Assembly: GCA_934667575.1 (NCBI GenBank)
Contig: CAKUME010000030.1
Span: forward strand, 1-8,847
Source of the DNA: an uncultured Eubacteriales bacterium
Lineage (GTDB): Bacteria > Bacillota > Clostridia > Oscillospirales > Acutalibacteraceae
Direction of reading: 5' to 3'
Length of the DNA: 8,847 nucleotides
The notes beneath the pieces are model-generated. The model saw nothing but the letters and a program-made list of their open reading frames with translations. It ran no database searches and was not told where the DNA came from. This document shows positions 5,407 through 8,847 of the stretch, one piece after another. Each line of letters opens with the position of its first letter. Positions within the stretch are counted from its first letter, which is position 1. The position numbers and the translations under genes were made by a program.

Positions 5407-6657
5407 TTATTTATCCGTGCGCACGTCGCTGAGCGAGCGCACACGCTCGTGCGGAATGGGCTTCCATTCCACTTTTTTGAAGATCGCAAACAGCGGCATG
5501 GGGATGTAGGTCATCATAAACAACGGAAAGGTGAACATATAGAGAATTTTTTTGCGCGTGGCGCAGTAAATATGCTTCCATTCCGACACGGTGGCGATCA
5601 GCCCCACCACAAAGAACAGCAGATAGGTGCTGCCGAGCAGCTTGCCCACCGACAGCGCCAGCTCGGCCGCGTCGCGCCCTTCGATGAAGGTGAGCACAAT
5701 GCACACCACGTTCCACACCAGCGCCAGCGCCGACAGGATCATCGCCGGGAAAAACGACATGAACATATCAAAGCTCGAGAACTGGTGCGTCATGCTGCGT
5801 AGCAGCCGCGCGCCGTATTCGCGGAACACCAGCCAGCCGCCGCGCGCCCAGCGCATGCGCTGCTTCCAGCTTGCCGCAAATTTGACCGGCTGCTCGTCGT
5901 AGAACACCGCGTGCTCGCAGTAGCCGATTTTTTCGCCCTTGAGGATCTGACATACCGTGAACTGCGTGTCCTCCGTGATGAGAAAATATTTCCAGCCGCC
6001 CGCCTCGAGCAGCACGTCGCGGTGCACCAAAAAACCGGTGCCGGACACGATGCAGCTGCTGCCGATGCGCATCCGCGCGCGGTTCAAAAACTGGGAATCG
6101 CGCAGGAACCACATCGAGTTGCCCGCCGAGATCCAGCTGTCGCCGTAATTTTTGGAGTTGCGGAACGAGGTGACGATCCGGTAGCCGTCCGAAAACGTGT
6201 GGTTCATCTCCTCAATGTAGTTCGGCTCCACCACGTTGTCGGCGTCGAACACGAAAAAACCGTCGAATGCATCGCTGCCGTAGGTGGACTGAATGTGCTG
6301 GAGCAGGCAGTCGAGCGCATAGCCCTTGCCGATCTGCACCGTGTTGAACCGCTCGATCACCTCGGCACCGCACGCACGCGCCAGCTCGGCGGTGTTGTCG
6401 GTGCAGTTGTCGGCGATCACAAAAATCGACACCAGCTCGGCCGGGTAGGTTTGATGCTTCAGGCTTTCGATGAGCTGCGCGATCACCGGCGCCTCGTTGC
6501 GCGCGGCGATCAGCACCGCATAGCGGTGCGGCTTGGGCGCGCTGCGGTGCGGCTTTTCCTTTTTGAAGATCGAAATGGGAATATAGACGAACTGATAGCA
6601 GTAGGACAGTGTGAAAATCAGCGCGATAATCGTGTTCACCAGCGTGATTTTATTCAT
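5407..6657 (-). CDS. Membrane family-2 glycosyltransferase (processive type)
   Basis: A 416-residue membrane enzyme expected to polymerise or transfer a sugar from a nucleotide-sugar at the cytoplasmic face. One hydrophobic segment (about 5-30) precedes a GT-A catalytic domain (about 45-285), and three follow (about 296-325, 340-358, 372-393). The GT2 motifs are in order: AARNE at 51-55, ADN at 82-84, the metal-binding FDADN with D138 and D140, the catalytic TED with D230, and QRMRW at 266-270, the QxxRW hallmark of processive synthases such as cellulose, hyaluronan and poly-N-acetylglucosamine synthases. Start ATG 6655-6657 has AAAGGAGG 9 bases upstream and overlaps the previous stop codon as ATGA, so translation is probably coupled. 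It is the last gene of the two-component operon. There is no PilZ domain. Sugar and product are unknown; an exopolysaccharide or envelope glycan is most likely. Confidence 0.9.
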   Translation of the reverse strand: MNKITLVNTIIALIFTLSYCYQFVYIPISIFKKEKPHRSAPKPHRYAVLIAARNEAPVIAQLIESLKHQTYPAELVSIFVIADNCTDNTAELARACGAEVIERFNTVQIGKGYALDCLLQHIQSTYGSDAFDGFFVFDADNVVEPNYIEEMNHTFSDGYRIVTSFRNSKNYGDSWISAGNSMWFLRDSQFLNRARMRIGSSCIVSGTGFLVHRDVLLEAGGWKYFLITEDTQFTVCQILKGEKIGYCEHAVFYDEQPVKFAASWKQRMRWARGGWLVFREYGARLLRSMTHQFSSFDMFMSFFPAMILSALALVWNVVCIVLTFIEGRDAAELALSVGKLLGSTYLLFFVVGLIATVSEWKHIYCATRKKILYMFTFPLFMMTYIPMPLFAIFKKVEWKPIPHERVRSLSDVRTDK

Positions 6658-6851
6658 GACACGGCGCCTCCTTTGGCGGCAAGATTTTTGTCATTCAACC
6701 GCAGGCTGACCCGCAGGCATTCCATGCGGAACTGTTCGTGCGATTTATAAAACGGACAAGACGCACATTGCAGCTCGGTGAGCGCGGTGCACCGGTCGTC
6801 GTCGGCGCGGTAGGCAAAGCAGTCGGCTTTGCGCGCGGCAGAATTGTTCAT
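6654..6851 (-). CDS. Small Cys-rich protein, putative metal-binding
   Basis: A 65-residue protein of no known function. Four cysteines, C11, C21, C29 and C32, spaced C-x9-C-x7-C-x2-C within residues 11-32, look like a small zinc- or iron-binding knuckle; CFAYR and CPFYKSHEQF bracket it. I recall similar short clostridial proteins with a C-x2-C-x-FYK pattern, but cannot verify that here. There is no signal peptide or membrane segment, so it is probably cytosolic. Good evidence that it is real comes from context: AAAGGAG (6862-6868) lies 10 bases upstream, its ATG overlaps the kinase stop as ATGA, and its stop overlaps the glycosyltransferase start in the same way. It may be a regulator or partner of the kinase or the synthase, which is inference only. 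Confidence 0.82.
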   Translation of the reverse strand: MNNSAARKADCFAYRADDDRCTALTELQCASCPFYKSHEQFRMECLRVSLRLNDKNLAAKGGAVS

Positions 6852-8242
6852 GGCAGCTTCGCTCCTTTGTTAGTGGGGGAGTCCGCCGCGCCCATGGGCA
6901 GCAGCGGCAAAAATATGCGGGTGATGTAGGTGTGGGGGTCGGCGGCGTCGGGGCCGCACACAAACTCGCCGTCCAGCTCGCGAATGAGCTTGCGGCAGGT
7001 GCTCACGCCGATCTGCGTGCTTTCGGCGGTTTTGGGCCGCGCGGTGTTGGAAAACAAAATGCAGAAGCGCAGCTTTTCGCGCCCGGTAAAAATCACAATG
7101 GGCTGCGCGGGGTCGGCGTATTTTTCCAGATTGGAGAACAGATTGTCCATCACGCGCTGCATCGATTCCACATTCACCGCAATGCGGCACCCGGCCGCGC
7201 GGTCGGCCACGCGGAACCGGTAGCCTTTTTCTTCGAGCAGCAGCGTGCGTTCGCCAATGAGCTGCTCCATGAGAATCTGCGCGTCGTAGGGCTGGCGCGC
7301 CACTTCCTCTTTGGGGCGGGCATACACGGTAAAGTAGCGGAACAGCTCGTCGCTCAGCGTTTTGATGCGCATGGCCTTTTCGAGCGCGGTGTGCGCGTAG
7401 CGCCGGCGCTCCTCGTCGGTGGTGTCGGGCTCGGCCATCAGGTTCAGGTAGCCGATCAGCGCAGTGAGCGGCGTGCGCAGGTCGTGCGACAGCGAGGTGA
7501 TCAAATCGCGGTTTGCCTGCCACGCTACGGTTTCGAGCTGCATCTGCGTGATGATCGACGTGCGCATGCTGTCCACGTCGTGGGCGAGCGTGTCGAGTTC
7601 GCCGGGGCCGCCCGCGCGGATCTCGTGGCTCATCTGTCCCTGCCGCACGGCGTTCACGTCTTCCGACAGCCGGATCACCGACCGGGTGACTCGCCGGTGA
7701 TAGCGCAGCACGATGAGCAAAAACACCAGCACCGCGCCGCCCACCGCAAAGATGAACACGAGCAGATACCCGCGCCCGCCGCCCAGATCCTGCATGACCA
7801 CGCGGTAAACGCCGTCGGAAAACTGCACGGCGGCCGTGGTGGTGGTGGAGCGCAGCAGCTGGTCGGAGCCGAATGCGCCGATGGAAATCGAAAGCGGCGA
7901 ATGGTCGGTTTTGGGCGTGCCGGGCATGGCGTTGCTGCCCGAATCGTAGAACACGCGCTTGTCGCGCGACACACGCAGCGACACGCCGCGGTTGCTGTGC
8001 ACCCATGCCCGCAGCGCATCCAGATCGGTGCCGCTCACCTCGTAACGCGTGACGTACTGCTGGAACTGCGTCATGCGGGTTTCGCCGCGCAGCTGCATGT
8101 TTTGGGGCGAGAGCACCACATAATATACGAACAGCCCACCGCCCACGCACACGGCCAAAAACAGCCCGACCGCCGCCGCAATGCCGCCCAGCAGCGCGCC
8201 TGCAAGCTGCGCCCGCAGCGACACAAAAACCTTACGGCTCAT
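6848..8242 (-). CDS. Sensor histidine kinase with HAMP domain and degenerate ATP-binding region
   Basis: A 464-residue membrane kinase that should autophosphorylate and pass phosphate to the response regulator encoded just before it. A membrane segment (about 13-44) and a second (about 159-180) bracket an extracellular domain of roughly 115 residues with no recognised fold. A HAMP linker follows (about 181-235), then the dimerisation domain with the H-box SLSHDLRTPLTALIGYL, phospho-acceptor H253. The N-box VMDNLFSNLEKYA has N371. The expected G1 box (DxGxG) is absent: the chain goes from ILFSNTARPK at 396-404 to STQIGVSTCRKLI at 408-420, a truncated G2-like block. Some clostridial VanS-like kinases share this shortened form, so activity is not excluded. 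Start ATG 8240-8242 has GGAGAGGG 8 bases upstream and lies inside the end of the regulator gene, an 11-base overlap. Confidence 0.93.
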   Translation of the reverse strand: MSRKVFVSLRAQLAGALLGGIAAAVGLFLAVCVGGGLFVYYVVLSPQNMQLRGETRMTQFQQYVTRYEVSGTDLDALRAWVHSNRGVSLRVSRDKRVFYDSGSNAMPGTPKTDHSPLSISIGAFGSDQLLRSTTTTAAVQFSDGVYRVVMQDLGGGRGYLLVFIFAVGGAVLVFLLIVLRYHRRVTRSVIRLSEDVNAVRQGQMSHEIRAGGPGELDTLAHDVDSMRTSIITQMQLETVAWQANRDLITSLSHDLRTPLTALIGYLNLMAEPDTTDEERRRYAHTALEKAMRIKTLSDELFRYFTVYARPKEEVARQPYDAQILMEQLIGERTLLLEEKGYRFRVADRAAGCRIAVNVESMQRVMDNLFSNLEKYADPAQPIVIFTGREKLRFCILFSNTARPKTAESTQIGVSTCRKLIRELDGEFVCGPDAADPHTYITRIFLPLLPMGAADSPTNKGAKLP

Positions 8243-8847
8243 AGCGGTAGCCCTCTCCCCACACGGTGCGCAGCAGCATGGGGTGCGCCGGATCCTGCTC
8301 GAGCTTTTTGCGCAGCTTGAGAATGTGCACCATCACGGTGTTGGCCGAGGAAGGAAAATACGGATAGTGCCACACGTTTTCGTATAGCGTGCGGTTATCG
8401 AGCACTTCGCCGGCGTGCGCCGCAAAAAATGCGAGCAGCTCATATTCGCGGTCGGTGAGCGCAATTTCCTCGCCGCCCCGGCGCACGCGCTTTTGCTCCG
8501 GGCAGAGCGAGAGCCCCTGCGGCGCGGCGGGGGCGGCGTTTTTGCCCTGATACACGCGGTAGCGGCGCAGCAGCGATTCCACCCGGCGCACGAGCTCGGC
8601 GGGGGAGAACGGCTTGGTGAGATAATCGTCGCCGCCCACGGCGAACGCGGTTTGCTTGTCCGATTCCTGCGACTTGGCCGAAAGGAACAGCACCGGCGCG
8701 GTACTGTTTTGGCGCAGCGCGGCGCAGGTGTCGGTGCCGGAAAGCTCGGGCATGAGAATATCAAGAATAATCAGGTCGATATCGGGATGCTGCTGCATCT
8801 GCGCGAGCGCCGCCGCACCGCTTTGCGCGGTGTAAACGGTGCAGCCG
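8232..8847 (-). CDS. OmpR/PhoB-family response regulator, N terminus outside window
   Basis: Cytosolic transcription factor activated by phosphorylation from the adjacent kinase. The visible 204 codons begin partway into the receiver domain, so about 20-25 residues are missing. LIILDILMPELSG carries the phospho-acceptor Asp (visible residue 29), LFLSAKS the switch Ser (56), and YLTKPF the conserved Lys (78). A linker of about 20 residues leads to a winged-helix domain with LTDREYELLAFF, the recognition-helix region SSANTVMVHILKLRKKLE and the terminal TVWGEGYRYEP, all typical of the PhoB/VanR group. The Met at 8796-8798 lies inside the receiver fold and cannot be the start. It is the first visible gene of the operon, and its promoter is beyond the right edge. 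Targets are unknown; autoregulation of this operon would be usual. Confidence 0.95.
   Translation of the reverse strand, partial: GCTVYTAQSGAAALAQMQQHPDIDLIILDILMPELSGTDTCAALRQNSTAPVLFLSAKSQESDKQTAFAVGGDDYLTKPFSPAELVRRVESLLRRYRVYQGKNAAPAAPQGLSLCPEQKRVRRGGEEIALTDREYELLAFFAAHAGEVLDNRTLYENVWHYPYFPSSANTVMVHILKLRKKLEQDPAHPMLLRTVWGEGYRYEP

Noticed and set aside
5911..6750. Plus-strand frame of 279 codons opposite the glycosyltransferase
   Set aside because: Antisense shadow; the GT2 motifs are all on the minus strand.
6932..8320. Long plus-strand open frame of 462 codons antisense to the histidine kinase
   Set aside because: Composition is dominated by Arg, Ala, Gly, His and Gln with no domain motifs, as expected for the reverse frame of a GC-rich gene; the opposite strand encodes a clear kinase with HAMP, H-box and N-box.

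Overview
The window reads as a chromosomal stretch of a GC-rich, Gram-positive Bacillota, probably a clostridial lineage of the Oscillospiraceae/Ruminococcaceae kind. This is an inference. It rests on strong AAAGGAGG-type ribosome binding sites, sigma-A promoters with exact 17-base spacers, GTG and TTG starts, U-tailed hairpin terminators, and gene types common in gut Clostridia (AraM-type glycerol-1-phosphate dehydrogenase, PutP, a small Cys protein beside a VanRS-like two-component system). I see no tRNA, rRNA, CRISPR array, insertion sequence or phage gene.

Layout, left to right. (1) 1-1004, minus: sn-glycerol-1-phosphate dehydrogenase, cut by the left edge. (2) 1005-1310: divergent control region with a promoter for the dehydrogenase, a minus-strand terminator-like hairpin with no obvious gene feeding it, and a consensus sigma-A promoter for the next gene. 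(3) 1311-2801, plus: sodium/proline symporter PutP, best started at a TTG. (4) 2827-2873: a hairpin shared by two convergent genes. (5) 2883-3722, minus: AraC-family regulator with a cupin-like sensor domain and its own promoter. (6) 3959-5221, minus: serine hydroxymethyltransferase GlyA, with its own promoter and terminator. (7) 5335-5390: tandem hairpins ending the next operon. (8) 5407-8847, minus: an operon with every junction overlapping, read in the order response regulator (cut by the right edge), sensor histidine kinase, 65-residue Cys-rich protein, membrane family-2 glycosyltransferase.

The genes fall into separate units. PutP, GlyA and the dehydrogenase are metabolic genes (proline uptake, serine/glycine and one-carbon supply, glycerol-1-phosphate for lipid or polymer synthesis). 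The AraC regulator lies tail-to-tail with putP and could control it, but this is not shown. The two-component system, Cys protein and glycosyltransferase are tied together by ATGA-type overlaps and form the most system-like part of the window: plausibly an envelope-sensing circuit co-expressed with a polysaccharide synthase.

Most long open frames antisense to these genes are by-products of high GC and codon bias. Much of the window is ordinary; the parts worth checking are the signalling/glycosyltransferase operon, the kinase's degenerate ATP-binding region, the putP start, and the orphan terminator in the divergent region.
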